Origin: Clostridia bacterium
Lineage (GTDB): Bacteria; Bacillota; Clostridia; Christensenellales; Aristaeellaceae
Assembly: GCA_030530315.1 (NCBI GenBank)
Contig: JAUMVG010000021.1
Location: 1 to 48,048, forward strand
Reading direction: 5' to 3'
Length of the DNA stretch: 48,048 bases
Numbering within the stretch: position 1 is the stretch's first letter; every line of letters starts with the position of its first letter. The position numbers and the translations under genes were made by a program. Below the pieces are notes generated by a model. That model was not told the DNA's origin. It worked only from the letters and a program-made list of their open reading frames with translations, and ran no database searches. Of this stretch, positions 32,398 through 43,099 are shown piece by piece.

Positions 32398-34968
32398 TTA
32401 CTCTTCGTCCGTCTCCGCGTTCTCCGGGTCGGCGGTATCGAGGTTGTCGATGTCGTCGATGGGGTCGGCGTCCTCAACGGGGCGTCCCTCGTAGAGGGGC
32501 TCGTCCATGTCGAGGGAGTCGATGTCGTCCGGCTCCTCCTCGGCCTCGGCGCGGGCGACGCAGACCACCTTGCTGCCCTCCTCGACGCGCATCAGGCGCA
32601 CGCCCTGGGTGTTGCGGCCCAGCGTGGAGATGGTGCTGATGGGCATGCGGATGACGGTGCCGTCGTCGGTGATCAGCAGGATGTCCTCCGCCTCGTCCGC
32701 CAGCAGCTGGCAGGTCAGCCGGCCGGTCTTTGCCGTCAGGTTCATGGCCTTGATGCCCTTGCCGCCGCGGCTCTGCACGCGATACTCGTCGATCTCGGTC
32801 AGCTTGCCGTAGCCGTTCTCGGTGATGGAGAGCACCTTCATGTCCGGGAACACCGGGCACATGTCCACGACCTCGTCGCCGCGGTTCAGCTCGATGGACT
32901 TGACGCCCATGGCGGCGCGCCCGATGGGCCGCATGTCGCTCTCCGGGAAGCGGATGGCCATGCCGTCGCGGGTGCCCAGCAGCAGCTCGTAGCTGCCGTC
33001 GGTCAGCGCCACGCCGATCAGCTCGTCGTCCTCCCGCAGCACCAGGGCGATCAGGCCGCTCTTGCGCAGGTTGGTGAATTCAGACAGCTCCGTGCGCTTG
33101 ATCACGCCGTTCTTCGTGGCCATGATCAGGTAGTGCCCGGCGACCTTCTCCGCCGGCACCGGCAGCAGCGCCTTCACCTTCTCGCCGGCATCCAGTTGCA
33201 ACAGGTTCACGATGGCGGTGCCCCGCGCGGTGCGCCCGGCCTCGGGGATCTGGTAGCAGTTCAGCTGGTACACCCGGCCGCGGTTGGTGAAGAACATCAG
33301 CGTGTCGTGGGTGGAGACCACGTACATCTGCTCCACGAAGTCCTCCTCGCGGGTGGTGGCCCCGACCACGCCCTTGCCACCGCGCTTCTGGGCGCGGTAG
33401 GTGGACTTGGGCAGGCGCTTCACGTAGCCGTAATGGGTCAGCGTGACCACCATGTCCTCCTCCTGGATGAGGTCGAGCATGTCGATCTCGCCCTCCAGCG
33501 CGGAGATCTCCGTGCGGCGCTCGTCAGCATACTTGCGCTTGATCTCGCTGATCTCGTCCTTGATGATGCCCAGCACCATGCCCTCGTCGGCCAGCACCTG
33601 CTTGTAGTAGGCGATCAGCTTCTGCAGCTCCGCGTACTCGGCCTCGATCTTGTCCCGCTCCAAGCCGGTCAGGCGCTGCAGGCGCATGTCCAGGATCGCC
33701 TGGGCCTGGCGCTCGGACAGGCCGAAGCGGCTCATCAGGCCGTCCCGGGCCTCCTGGGTGGTGCGGCTGCCGCGAATCAGGGCGATCACTTCGTCGATGT
33801 TGTCCAGGGCGATGATCAGGCCCTCCAGGATGTGGCTGCGGGCCTCGGCCTTGTTCAGGTCGTACTGGGTGCGCCGGCGGATGACGTCCTCCTGGTGCTC
33901 GATGTAGTGGTGGATCATCTGCCGCAGGCTGAGGATCTTCGGCGTGCCGTCCACCAGCGCCAGCATGATGGCCCCGAAGGTGTCCTGCAGCTGGGTGTGC
34001 TTGTACAGCGTGTTCAGCACCACGTTGGCGTTCACATCGCGCTTCAGCTCGATGACGATGCGCATGCCCTGGCGGTCGGACTCGTCGCGGATGTCGGAAA
34101 TGCCCTCGACGGTCTTGTCGTGGACCATCTCGGCGATCTTCTCGATCAGCTTGGCCTTGTTGACCATGTAGGGGATCTCGGTGACGACGATCCTCTGGCG
34201 GCCCTGGCTCATCTCCTCGATCTCGCTCTTGGCCCGCACGATGATTCGGCCCCGGCCCTCGTGATAGGCGTCATAGATGCCCCGCTTGCCCAGGATCACG
34301 CCGCCGGTGGGGAAATCCGGGCCCTTGACGAACTGCATCAGGTCGTCCACGGTGCAGTCCGGGTGGTCGATCATGTGCACCACGGCGTCGATCACCTCGC
34401 CCAGGTTGTGGGGCGGGATGTTCGTGGCCATGCCGACGGCGATGCCCGAGGAGCCGTTCACCAGCAGGTTCGGGAAGCGGCAGGGCATCACGGCGGGCTG
34501 CATCAGGGTCTCGTCGAAGTTCGGATAGAAGTCGACGGTCTCTTTCTCGATGTCCCGCACCATCTCCATGGACAGCTTCGAGAGCCTCGCCTCGGTGTAA
34601 CGCATGGCGGCCGCGCCGTCGCCGTCCACCGAGCCGAAGTTGCCCTGGCCCTCCACCAGCGTGTAGCGGATGGAGAAGTCCTGGGCCAGGCGCACCATGG
34701 CGTCGTAGACCGAGCTGTCGCCGTGGGGGTGGTATTTACCGAGCACGTCGCCCACGATGCGCGCCGACTTCCTGTAGGGCTTGTCCGGGGTGATGCCCAT
34801 TTCGTTCATCGAGTACAGGATGCGGCGGTGCACCGGCTTCAGGCCGTCGCGCACGTCGGGCAGGGCCCGGGTCACGATGACGGCCATGGCGTATGAAATA
34901 AACGATTTTTTCAGCTCGTCCTCGATGTTGAGGGGTGTGAGCTTGCCGATGTTGAATTCGTCGGGCAT
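32398..34968 (-). CDS. gyrA: DNA gyrase subunit A
   Basis: Encodes 856 aa. The breakage-reunion domain has the catalytic Tyr124 in [11 protein letters not shown]. The C-terminal DNA-wrapping domain carries the GyrA box QKRGGKG and ends in an acidic tail. The residues matching Ser83 and Asp87 of E. coli are Ser85 and Asp89 in GDSSVYDA, the form usually linked to quinolone susceptibility. It pairs with GyrB to add negative supercoils. AACGGAGG precedes the start. The DUF559 gene lies 27 nt upstream and gyrB beyond that, so all three probably share one transcript ending at the hairpin near 32349. Confidence 0.97.
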   Translation of the reverse strand: MPDEFNIGKLTPLNIEDELKKSFISYAMAVIVTRALPDVRDGLKPVHRRILYSMNEMGITPDKPYRKSARIVGDVLGKYHPHGDSSVYDAMVRLAQDFSIRYTLVEGQGNFGSVDGDGAAAMRYTEARLSKLSMEMVRDIEKETVDFYPNFDETLMQPAVMPCRFPNLLVNGSSGIAVGMATNIPPHNLGEVIDAVVHMIDHPDCTVDDLMQFVKGPDFPTGGVILGKRGIYDAYHEGRGRIIVRAKSEIEEMSQGRQRIVVTEIPYMVNKAKLIEKIAEMVHDKTVEGISDIRDESDRQGMRIVIELKRDVNANVVLNTLYKHTQLQDTFGAIMLALVDGTPKILSLRQMIHHYIEHQEDVIRRRTQYDLNKAEARSHILEGLIIALDNIDEVIALIRGSRTTQEARDGLMSRFGLSERQAQAILDMRLQRLTGLERDKIEAEYAELQKLIAYYKQVLADEGMVLGIIKDEISEIKRKYADERRTEISALEGEIDMLDLIQEEDMVVTLTHYGYVKRLPKSTYRAQKRGGKGVVGATTREEDFVEQMYVVSTHDTLMFFTNRGRVYQLNCYQIPEAGRTARGTAIVNLLQLDAGEKVKALLPVPAEKVAGHYLIMATKNGVIKRTELSEFTNLRKSGLIALVLREDDELIGVALTDGSYELLLGTRDGMAIRFPESDMRPIGRAAMGVKSIELNRGDEVVDMCPVFPDMKVLSITENGYGKLTEIDEYRVQSRGGKGIKAMNLTAKTGRLTCQLLADEAEDILLITDDGTVIRMPISTISTLGRNTQGVRLMRVEEGSKVVCVARAEAEEEPDDIDSLDMDEPLYEGRPVEDADPIDDIDNLDTADPENAETDEE

Positions 34969-34995
34969 TTTGTGTCCTCCGTTTCTGCGTTGGGG

Positions 34996-35355
34996 TTACA
35001 ACTGCTTCTCCTGAATCGTGTCCTCGATCAGAGCACAAGCACCCCGGAAATTCCGATCAATGTCAATATTTGCAATGCGTAGAACCGTCAATCCCAGATC
35101 ATTGAGACAGTCGGTTCTTTGCCTGTCATATCTTTCTGCTTCCTCGTCGTAATGCTGGGAACCGTCAAGTTCAATCACCAGTTTCGCCGAGTGACAGTAG
35201 AAATCTACAATGTAATTGCCAATGGCCTTCTGCCTCTGGAAGCGCAGAGGATAATCTTTCAGGAAGTCATACCAAAGGTGATTCTCCTGACGGGTCGCCT
35301 CTTTGCGAAGCTTCCGGGCACGCTCAATGAGGTGATGCTCATATGGCAATGACAT
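34996..35355 (-). CDS. DUF559 (Vsr-like endonuclease fold) protein
   Basis: Encodes 119 aa. It has the DUF559 pattern: RARKLRKEATRQENHLWYDF, RFQRQKAIGNYIVDFYC, LVIELDGSQH and RTDCLNDLGLTVLRI. The IVDFYC and IELDGSQH segments carry the Asp and Glu/Asp expected at the nuclease active site, as in very-short-patch repair endonucleases. A nuclease role is inferred. The gene lies between gyrB and gyrA, which are usually adjacent. Its codon use is less GC-biased than the gyr genes, and repeats flank its 5' side, so it may have been inserted. AAGGAAA precedes the start. Confidence 0.88.
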   Translation of the reverse strand: MSLPYEHHLIERARKLRKEATRQENHLWYDFLKDYPLRFQRQKAIGNYIVDFYCHSAKLVIELDGSQHYDEEAERYDRQRTDCLNDLGLTVLRIANIDIDRNFRGACALIEDTIQEKQL

Positions 35356-35377
35356 GCCGATTTCCTTTCGCGTTGTT

Positions 35378-35575
35378 TGGGAATGACTCCCTCCGGCCCC
35401 TTCGGGGCCATCTCCCTCAGAGAGAGAGGCTTACTCCTTCCGTCTCGGCTTCGCCGATCCACCTCCCTCAGGGAGGGAGGCTAAGGCTCCCTCTTCGAGG
35501 GAGCTGTCGAGCGCAGCGAGACTGAGGGAGTAGGCTCCCTCTTCGAGGGAGCTGTCGACGAAGTCGACTGGGGGA
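35378..35575. repeat. Cluster of CTCCCTC/GAGGGAG inverted repeats
   Basis: GGCTCCCTCTTCGAGGGAGC followed by TGTCGA occurs twice (35485-35510 and 35533-35558, 48 bp apart), each a compact hairpin. Degenerate arms CTCCCTCAGAGAGAGAGG and CTCCCTCAGGGAGGGAGG precede them. The cluster fills the space between the gyrB stop and the DUF559 start. It resembles repeats common in gut Firmicutes genomes. No gene is visible. Confidence 0.8.
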
Positions 35576-35581
35576 ATTCCG

Positions 35582-37567
<1,986 letters not shown>

Positions 37568-37575
37568 TTATAGTA

Positions 37576-37584
37576 ATTATACCA
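37576..37584 (-). promoter_or_regulatory. Extended -10 promoter of gyrB
   Basis: On the minus strand TGG precedes TATAAT (37581-37576). The -35 is poor. The leader to the start codon would be about 53 nt. Confidence 0.6.
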
Positions 37585-37697
37585 CTTTCACCCCCTTCCA
37601 GACATGCATGAACAGGTAAAGAATCGGGCGTATTATACATTTAACGCGCCTTTTCCCGGGGCGCCGGAATTTGTCCCCGCATTCTCCGGCCGGGCGC

Positions 37698-37725
37698 AAA
37701 AAAAGGCCCCGCTTTGCCGCGGTCC
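37698..37725 (-). terminator. Strong terminator between the fucosidase gene and gyrB
   Basis: On the minus strand GGACCGC pairs with GCGGGGCC around GGCAAA and is followed by seven U residues (37704-37698). Confidence 0.8.
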
Positions 37726-37773
37726 GAAGGGCTCGGCGGTACGCCTGAGCCGCCCTGCAGCGGCATAAAAAGG

Positions 37774-37820
37774 CGACCCCGCGTGCCGTCGTTCCGACGC
37801 ATACAGGATCGCCTGTCAGG
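37774..37820 (-). terminator. Imperfect hairpin after the fucosidase gene
   Basis: On the minus strand the arms AGGCGAT...GCGTCG and CGACGGC...GGTCGCCT pair with a few mismatches and are followed by TTTTTATG. Together with the hairpin at 37698-37725 it insulates gyrB. The rest of 37577-37874 holds no gene I trust. Confidence 0.65.
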
Positions 37821-37874
37821 GCCGGGGACCCCGTCGGTCTCCGCCCCGGTGTCATATGGATATTTTCGGTTCGG

Positions 37875-39341
37875 TCAGTCGATCGTCAGCTTGATCACCA
37901 CGGGCATCTCGCCGGCGGGGGCCGCGTGCACGTGCAGGCCCTCCGCGTCCCGCGTCCAGGTCACGGGCGCTTCCTGGCCCAGCACCCGCACGTCCCGGAC
38001 GATGCCGTGGAAGTTGGCCACCCGGGAGGCATCCTGCACGGCCAGGCTGGTGATGTTGTATTCGCCCGTCTCACTGCCCTTCAGGGCCGTCGCGTACAGC
38101 ACGCCCTTCGCGGTGGTGAAGCGGAAGTCCCGGCTGGTGAATTCCTTCCGGATGCCGTCAGCAAACTGGCCCTCGACGATCTGCGTGGGGCCCTCGCCGA
38201 ACTTGCGCCAGGGCCGGGTGTCGTAGATCGCCTCGCCGTTCACCCGCATCCACGCGCCGATGGACCGCAGGATGCCCTCGTCCTCCGGCGTGAAGGTGCC
38301 GTCCGGCTTCGGGCCCACGTTCAGCAGCAGGCAGCCGTTCTTGCTCACGATGTCCACCAGGTCGCGCACCAGCTCCTCGGGAGTCTTGTAGACGTTCTCG
38401 GTGGTGTAGCACCAGGAATTCAGCGCGGCGGCGGTGTCCGACTGCCAGTAATAGGGCTTGACTTCGGCAAACTGGCCCCGCTCCACATCGGGCACGGCGC
38501 AGCCGAACTGGAAGGCGTCGTGCTTGTAGGTGATGAGCACGTCCTGGCCCCACTCCACCCCGCGGTTGTAGTAGTAGGCCGCCACCTTCTTCAGCCAGGG
38601 CTTCACGGCGCTGTGCTGGATCCACCAGTCGAAGTAGAGGATGCTCGGGTGGTAGCGGTCGATGATCTCGCAGGTGCGCTCCGCCCAGTCCTCCAGGAAC
38701 TCCGCGGTGGGCGTGGGCTCGCTGAACAGGTCCTGGTGGTCGGCGGGCTCGGGCATGGCCGGCCAGTAGAAGTCGCCCCGGGCCATCGGCTCCCGGATAT
38801 CGCTCTCGAAATCGCGGCCGTGGCCCATAAAGAACCAGTGCTCCACGCGGTGGGAGGAGGCGCCGGTCACCATGCCCCGGGCGCGGCAGCTGGCGGTCAG
38901 CTCGCCCAGCACGTCCCGCTTCGGCCCCATCTCCCAGGCGTTCCAGTGGGACAGGTCGCTGCGGTACATCTGGAAACCGTCGTGATGCTCCGCCACGGGC
39001 ACCACGTACCGCGCGCCGGCGGCCTCGAAGAGCGCCGCCCAGGCGTCGGGATCGAACTTCTCGGCCTTGAACATGGGGATGTAGTCCTTGTAGCCGAACT
39101 GGGCGTGGGGGCCGTAGGTCTGCACATGGTGTTCAAATTCCCGGGTGCCCTGGATGTACATGTTCCGGGAATACCACTCGTTGGCGAAGGCCGGCACACA
39201 ATACACACCCCAGTGAAGGAATATGCCGAACTTCAGCCGGTTGAACCACCGGGGCGGCTGGAATTCGGAGAGGGACTCCCAGCTGTCGGAATAGGGGCCC
39301 TGGGCGATGACCCGCTCGAGCCTGTCCAAAAACGCGCTCAT
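37875..39341 (-). CDS. GH29 alpha-L-fucosidase
   Basis: Encodes 488 aa. The GH29 catalytic barrel fills about 20-340, with FGIFLHWGVYCVPAFANEWY, VVPVAEHHDGFQMY, RDVLGELTASCRARGM and ILYFDWWI, whose Asp238 is the expected nucleophile. NGCLLLNVGPKPDGT ends the barrel and a beta-sandwich of about 110 residues follows. There is no signal peptide, so it acts in the cytoplasm on imported sugars. AGGAGG sets the start at 39341. A TATAAT lies just upstream without a good -35, and the IS110 element begins shortly beyond. The ABC operon for oligosaccharide uptake lies on the other side of the IS. Confidence 0.93.
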   Translation of the reverse strand: MSAFLDRLERVIAQGPYSDSWESLSEFQPPRWFNRLKFGIFLHWGVYCVPAFANEWYSRNMYIQGTREFEHHVQTYGPHAQFGYKDYIPMFKAEKFDPDAWAALFEAAGARYVVPVAEHHDGFQMYRSDLSHWNAWEMGPKRDVLGELTASCRARGMVTGASSHRVEHWFFMGHGRDFESDIREPMARGDFYWPAMPEPADHQDLFSEPTPTAEFLEDWAERTCEIIDRYHPSILYFDWWIQHSAVKPWLKKVAAYYYNRGVEWGQDVLITYKHDAFQFGCAVPDVERGQFAEVKPYYWQSDTAAALNSWCYTTENVYKTPEELVRDLVDIVSKNGCLLLNVGPKPDGTFTPEDEGILRSIGAWMRVNGEAIYDTRPWRKFGEGPTQIVEGQFADGIRKEFTSRDFRFTTAKGVLYATALKGSETGEYNITSLAVQDASRVANFHGIVRDVRVLGQEAPVTWTRDAEGLHVHAAPAGEMPVVIKLTID

Positions 39342-39372
39342 GACGCACCTCCTGAGTATGATTATTCCTCGT

Positions 39373-39378
39373 ATTATA
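39373..39378 (-). promoter_or_regulatory. -10 element before the fucosidase gene
   Basis: On the minus strand TATAAT lies 31 nt upstream of the start codon. The hexamer 17 bp further upstream (AGGAGC) is not a -35, so the promoter may need an activator or may have lost its -35. Confidence 0.4.
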
Positions 39379-39428
39379 GAATAGTAGTTTATTAAGCTCC
39401 TCTCCAAGAGCTGTGCTACACTGTTGGG

Positions 39429-39605
39429 GATGCTGTGGATTGGTTTGATATTTCTACCGCGAGATGGTTTCAGAAAGGCTCCAACCACAGCCCCTTGTCG
39501 GAATGTTAATCAGTTAGATACCGGGCAGACGGTTGATGTAGAACGAGGTTACATGGGCAAGCGGTACTGTGGGTCCCAGCAACATCAATAATACGTTGGA
39601 GGGTT
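39429..39605 (+). ncRNA. Candidate bridge RNA in the left end of the IS110 element
   Basis: GCTGTGG and TTGG (39432-39443, one bulged A) pair with CCAACCACAGC (39481-39491), enclosing a 37-nt loop. A second stem is TTGATGT with ACATCAA (39533-39539/39582-39588) around 42 nt. An extended -10 (TGC-TACACT, 39414-39422) would start RNA at about 39429. IS110-group elements encode a roughly 180-nt bridge RNA in this position. The assignment is structural inference only. Confidence 0.4.
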
Positions 39606-39610
39606 GTCCC

Positions 39611-40786
39611 ATGATCTACGTCGGCATTGATGTTTCCAAAGACAAGCACGACTGCACCATTGTTTCCTCAGAAGGAACAGTCCTGGCGGATGTGTTCACC
39701 ATTCAGAACAATATGGATGGCTTCAAGCTGCTTATCCAAAGGATCAAATCCGTAGCACCTGATTTGAGCAAAGTAAAAGTAGGACTCGAGGCCACCGGTC
39801 ATTACAGCTACAACATCCTCGGATTTCTCCTTGACAAAGGTCTGTCCACCTATGTCATTAACCCGCTCCACACCAATCTGTTCCGTAAATCTACCAGTCT
39901 TCGCCGGACCAAAACAGACCGTGTCGATGCGCGTACCATTGCAGCTATGATGATGTCCGGTGTAGTCCTTAAGTCCTACACGGCTATATCATACCACAAT
40001 GAGGAACTAAAGTCATTATCCAGATATAGATTTGACAAGGTCCAAGAGCGTGCCAAGCTAAAGCAATCCGTTTCTCGTCTGGTCAACATCCTCTTCCCGG
40101 AATTGGAACGACTCGTTCCTACGCTCCACATGAAGTCCGTCTATGCCCTGCTTGCCGAACTGCCCGGCGCGAAACAGATCGCTTCCTGCCACCTCACACA
40201 TCTGACGAGTCTGCTCTCAACCGCATCCAAAGGACGCTATGATCGCTCCAAGGCCGTTGCACTTCGGGATGCTGCTCAGCAATCCATTGGCTCTGTCATG
40301 CCCGCCAGGTCTCTTGAACTCCAGCATACCATCCGCCTGATCCGTGAACTGGATGCCGAAATCAATGAGATTGAAGCCGCCCTCAAACAGATGATGGACG
40401 AAATCGCTTCTCCCATCCTCACCATCCCCGGTATCAGCTATCGCATGGGCGCGATGATCCTCGCTGAGATCGGCGACTTCTCCCGTTTCGCCTCGCCTGA
40501 CAAGCTGTTGGCCTATGCCGGTCTGTCACCGTCTATCTATCAGTCCGGCAAACTGGACAATGCCTATGCCCACATGGAGAAACGGGGTTCCCGTTACCTT
40601 CGTTATGCCCTCTTCAACGCCACAAAGTACGTCTGCATCTGGGACAGTTCCTTTGCCTCTTATCTTGCTAAAAAGCGGAATGAAGGTAAACACTACAACG
40701 TCGCTATCTCTCACGCTGCAAAGAAACTGGTTCGCCTGATCTTTGCTTTGCAACGCTCCGGAAAGCCTTACTGCTCGGTGACGTAA
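39611..40786 (+). CDS. IS110-family transposase (DEDD recombinase)
   Basis: Encodes 391 aa, full length. The N-terminal RuvC-like domain has the DEDD set at Asp7 (YVGIDVSKDKHD), Glu60 (VGLEATGHY), Asp103 and Asp106 (KTDRVDART). A central coiled coil spans about 140-270. The C-terminal transposase_20 domain has ILTIPGISYRMGAMILAEIG and LAYAGLSPSIYQSGK with the conserved Ser, then RGSRYLRYALFNAT. It would cut and join DNA guided by a bridge RNA. No frameshift or missing catalytic residue is seen, so it may be active. GGAGGG precedes the start. Codon use is less GC-rich than in neighbouring genes, as expected for a recent arrival. Confidence 0.96.
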   Translation: MIYVGIDVSKDKHDCTIVSSEGTVLADVFTIQNNMDGFKLLIQRIKSVAPDLSKVKVGLEATGHYSYNILGFLLDKGLSTYVINPLHTNLFRKSTSLRRTKTDRVDARTIAAMMMSGVVLKSYTAISYHNEELKSLSRYRFDKVQERAKLKQSVSRLVNILFPELERLVPTLHMKSVYALLAELPGAKQIASCHLTHLTSLLSTASKGRYDRSKAVALRDAAQQSIGSVMPARSLELQHTIRLIRELDAEINEIEAALKQMMDEIASPILTIPGISYRMGAMILAEIGDFSRFASPDKLLAYAGLSPSIYQSGKLDNAYAHMEKRGSRYLRYALFNATKYVCIWDSSFASYLAKKRNEGKHYNVAISHAAKKLVRLIFALQRSGKPYCSVT

Positions 40787-40844
40787 CCCTGCTATTCTCT
40801 TCGGAGCCTGAGCCTTCATATTCGCACAGAGCCGGCGAAGCGTA

Positions 40845-40968
40845 CCCTTGGCAAACCGAAGTATTCAAATGCTATCCTGTCTTGGCGAGGGTGCCTGCGT
40901 CTGTTTTGCTATTCCCTCCGTCGCCCTCGCTGCCTTTGCTCCAGCATTTGAATGCTGTTTGTCAAGGG
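40845..40968 (+). ncRNA. Long structured segment 3' of the transposase
   Basis: A basal stem of CCCTTG-G-CAAAC with GTTTG-T-CAAGGG (40845-40856/40957-40968), a second stem ATTCAAATGCT with AGCATTTGAAT (40863-40873/40943-40953) and a third GCGAGGG with CCCTCGC (40885-40891/40924-40930) nest into one hairpin with internal loops. In IS1111-type members of the family the bridge RNA lies on this side. It could also be a transcription barrier. Confidence 0.45.
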
Positions 40969-41043
40969 CGGCGGGGTTCCTTTAGAGAAAAATCTTCATT
41001 TCTTCCTTTTCCCCCTTGACATTTAATAGTTAGTCTTTCTCCC

Positions 41044-41072
41044 ATTATAAGCCAATCTGGCCATTGGCACAA
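41044..41072 (-). promoter_or_regulatory. Promoter pointing toward the IS and fucosidase gene
   Basis: On the minus strand TTGTGC (41072-41067) and TATAAT (41049-41044) are separated by 17 bp. The nearest leftward gene is the fucosidase, beyond the IS110 element. Confidence 0.55.
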
Positions 41073-41215
41073 GACCCAATGATTGTCGGCGTGTTCCTTT
41101 AGAACCCGCCGACCCGGAAAACGTTCCGTTTTCCTAATCAAGCAAGACCCAATGATTGTCGGCGTGTTCCTTTAAAACCCGCCGACCCGGAAAACGTTCC
41201 GTTTTTCCAATCAGG
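41071..41215 (+). repeat. Two-hairpin dispersed repeat, copies 3 and 4 in tandem
   Basis: Two direct copies with a 73-bp period start at AAGACCCAATGATTGTCGGC (41071 and 41144). Each has GTCGGCG facing CGCCGAC around a short arm (GTTCCTTTARAAC type) and GGAAAAC facing GTTCCGTTTTCC. They are shorter forms of the 98-bp copies at 7478 and 25551, differing mainly in the first hairpin's arm. Confidence 0.85.
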
Positions 41216-41226
41216 CACAGACAAGC

Positions 41227-41257
41227 GCGGCCCCGCGGCCAAAGGCCGCGGGGCCGC
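41227..41257 (-). terminator. Hairpin after the solute-binding protein gene
   Basis: GCGGCCCCGCGGCC pairs perfectly with GGCCGCGGGGCCGC around AAA, 40 nt beyond the stop at 41298. There is no U run, so it may act partly by stabilising the mRNA end. Confidence 0.6.
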
Positions 41258-41297
41258 GGGATCGTCGACGATGTCAGCAACCCTCACGAGGCGTCAA

Positions 41298-43001
41298 TCA
41301 GTCGTTGGCGTCCATGTAGGCGAAGCAGTTCTCGATGTCAGCCATCTTCTCCGCCACCACGTCGTCATAGCCGTAGCTCTTGCAGGTCTCGACCATGGTG
41401 TTCCAGTTGGCGTCGAACTCCTCGTCGCTCTCGGAATAGACGCACTTCCAGCTGTACTCCTTCATCACAGGAGCGAACTGGGCGCGCTTCTGCTGGCCTT
41501 CCGCGGACAGGTCCGCCTTGCTGTAGGCGATGGCCGCGGGGCTCTGCACGGACACCTGGTCCTTCATGCGGTACAGCTCCACGCCGGAGGTGGCGCCGCC
41601 GGCATATTCCTCAGACCAGGCGATGGACAGCGGGGTGGCATAGTGCTCGGCGTAGCAGGGCCAGCCCTTGTAGGAGAAGGAGTAGTCCTTGCCCGGAATC
41701 ATCTGCTCCAGCTTGATGGTCTCGTGGTTGAACCAGCTCTGGCCGTCCTGATAGGTGCCGCCGCCGTACTCCGCGGGCATCTGGGCGTTGGCCGCATCCT
41801 CCATGCACTGCCAGCCGAAGTCTGTCATCTCGGGGATGCCTTCCGCGTTGTAGTCCCAGGTCAGACCCTTCGGGCCGTAGTTCTGGATGAGCATACCCTC
41901 TTCGGTGCACAGCCAATCGATCAGCTCCAGCGCACGCTCGGGATACTCGCAGTCGGCGCCGATGGCCCACATGCGGTTGGAGCCGGACTTGGACAGGGTC
42001 TGCATGGCAGGCGCGGAATCCTCGATCAGGAAGGTGGTGAAGCCATTCTTGTTGGCGGCCTTCTCGGCGCTGTTGTAGTTGCCGATGATCCAGCCCCACA
42101 TGCACACCAGGTAGCGGCCCGCGGACAGCTTGGTGTTGTAGGTATCGAAGTTCTGGGAAGAGGATTCGGGATCAAACAGGCCGTCGCGATACAGCTGGTT
42201 GTTCACCTTCAGCGCGCGATAGTACAGGCTGCCGTCCTCCAGGGGGTTCACAACGTCGCGGGTGGCGTAGTTCACGCCCCGGAAGTCGTACTCCTGATAG
42301 CCGTAATAGGTCATCAGGTCCCAGGTGAACTTCATGACGCAGTCCTCCCAGTCCGGGAAGCCGCCGTAGGCGTACACCTTTTCGCCGTTCTCGGTCTCGG
42401 GCACGGCGTCCTGCAGCGCCTTCATGAAGGCGGGCAGGTCCTCCAGGGTCTTCAGCTCGGGCTTGCCGGCCTTCTCCCAGGCGTCAAAGCGCACCTGCAG
42501 GGCATAGGTGGGATCGGTCAGTTCGGCCCAGGCGCCGTCCTCCAGCGCCACGGCGTAGGTGAAGCCGTAGGTGCCCTCGTGGCCGGCCGCGGCCGCGAAG
42601 TCGGAGACCTTCTGCATGGCGTCCGGCAGGTAGGCGTTGATGTTCTCGTAGGGGGTCAGGTCGAGCTCATCCCAGTCCAGCAGCAGCTCCGCGTCCAGCG
42701 CGGTGACGAAGTGCTCGCCCAGGTCGCCCAGGTTGATGATGTCACCCAGCTCGCCCGCGGACACGGCGGACGTCCAGGCGTTGCCGGCCACGTTGGAGGA
42801 GACGAAGTTCAGCGTGATGTTGAAGCGATCCTTGATCTCCTTGGCGAACCAGCCGCCCTGCTCGCCGGCGCTGTTGGCCAGCTCGGAGAACACGGTCAGC
42901 GTGATCGGCTCGCGATTGGTGTCGTCCTCGGCCAGGGCCGGCACGACCAACACGGTCGCCAGCAGCGCCAGGCAGAGAAGCATGGAAAGCAGTTTCTTCA
43001 T
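41298..43001 (-). CDS. Extracellular sugar-binding protein of an ABC importer
   Basis: Encodes 567 aa. A signal peptide (about 1-25) ends VVPALA, a type I cleavage site, and no lipobox Cys is seen at the cleavage point. The mature protein resembles LplA-like family 1 binding proteins, with EPITLTVFSEL, WTSAVSAGELGDIINLGD and ALELIDWLCTEEGMLIQNYGPKG, a motif typical of this group. It would capture an oligosaccharide and pass it to the two permeases encoded upstream. AAAAGGAGG sets the start at 43001. Without a lipid anchor its retention at the cell surface is unexplained. It is the last gene of the operon, 146 nt after the second permease. Confidence 0.92.
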   Translation of the reverse strand: MKKLLSMLLCLALLATVLVVPALAEDDTNREPITLTVFSELANSAGEQGGWFAKEIKDRFNITLNFVSSNVAGNAWTSAVSAGELGDIINLGDLGEHFVTALDAELLLDWDELDLTPYENINAYLPDAMQKVSDFAAAAGHEGTYGFTYAVALEDGAWAELTDPTYALQVRFDAWEKAGKPELKTLEDLPAFMKALQDAVPETENGEKVYAYGGFPDWEDCVMKFTWDLMTYYGYQEYDFRGVNYATRDVVNPLEDGSLYYRALKVNNQLYRDGLFDPESSSQNFDTYNTKLSAGRYLVCMWGWIIGNYNSAEKAANKNGFTTFLIEDSAPAMQTLSKSGSNRMWAIGADCEYPERALELIDWLCTEEGMLIQNYGPKGLTWDYNAEGIPEMTDFGWQCMEDAANAQMPAEYGGGTYQDGQSWFNHETIKLEQMIPGKDYSFSYKGWPCYAEHYATPLSIAWSEEYAGGATSGVELYRMKDQVSVQSPAAIAYSKADLSAEGQQKRAQFAPVMKEYSWKCVYSESDEEFDANWNTMVETCKSYGYDDVVAEKMADIENCFAYMDAND

Positions 43002-43053
43002 GGGCAAATCCTCCTTTTTATTCACAACCCGCGTCGCGGGATTGTATCGTGGA

Positions 43054-43085
43054 AATTGAGAATTGAGAATTGGGAATTGAGAATG
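43054..43085. repeat. AATTGAG heptamer tandem repeat
   Basis: AATTGAG, AATTGAG, AATTGGG and AATTGAG follow one another, then AATG. The unit is the same as in the inverted array at 19873-19903. It lies between the second permease and the binding protein gene. Confidence 0.8.
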
Positions 43086-43099
43086 ATATGTGCCTCCAT

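Larger units (their letters stand above)
39425..40980 (+). mobile_element. IS110-family insertion sequence (approximate extent)
   Basis: A complete transposase gene is flanked on both sides by noncoding DNA with clear stem-forming segments, and the base composition is less GC-rich than its surroundings. IS110 elements have no terminal inverted repeats and make no clear target duplication, so the ends cannot be fixed from one copy. The limits given enclose the structured segments on both sides. Confidence 0.8.

Noticed and set aside
32332-34896. An 854-codon open frame opposite gyrA
   Set aside because: Mirror of gyrA codons with no domain. GyrA is unmistakable on the minus strand.
32398-34968. 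Quinolone-resistance change in GyrA
   Set aside because: The key positions read Ser85 and Asp89, the usual susceptible residues.
37577-37855. 92-codon frame between gyrB and the fucosidase gene
   Set aside because: It crosses two terminators and the gyrB promoter and looks like no protein family.
41156-41716. Arg/Ser-rich plus-strand frame over the repeats and the binding protein gene
   Set aside because: Composition typical of a shadow frame, and it runs through a repeat, a hairpin and the end of a real gene.
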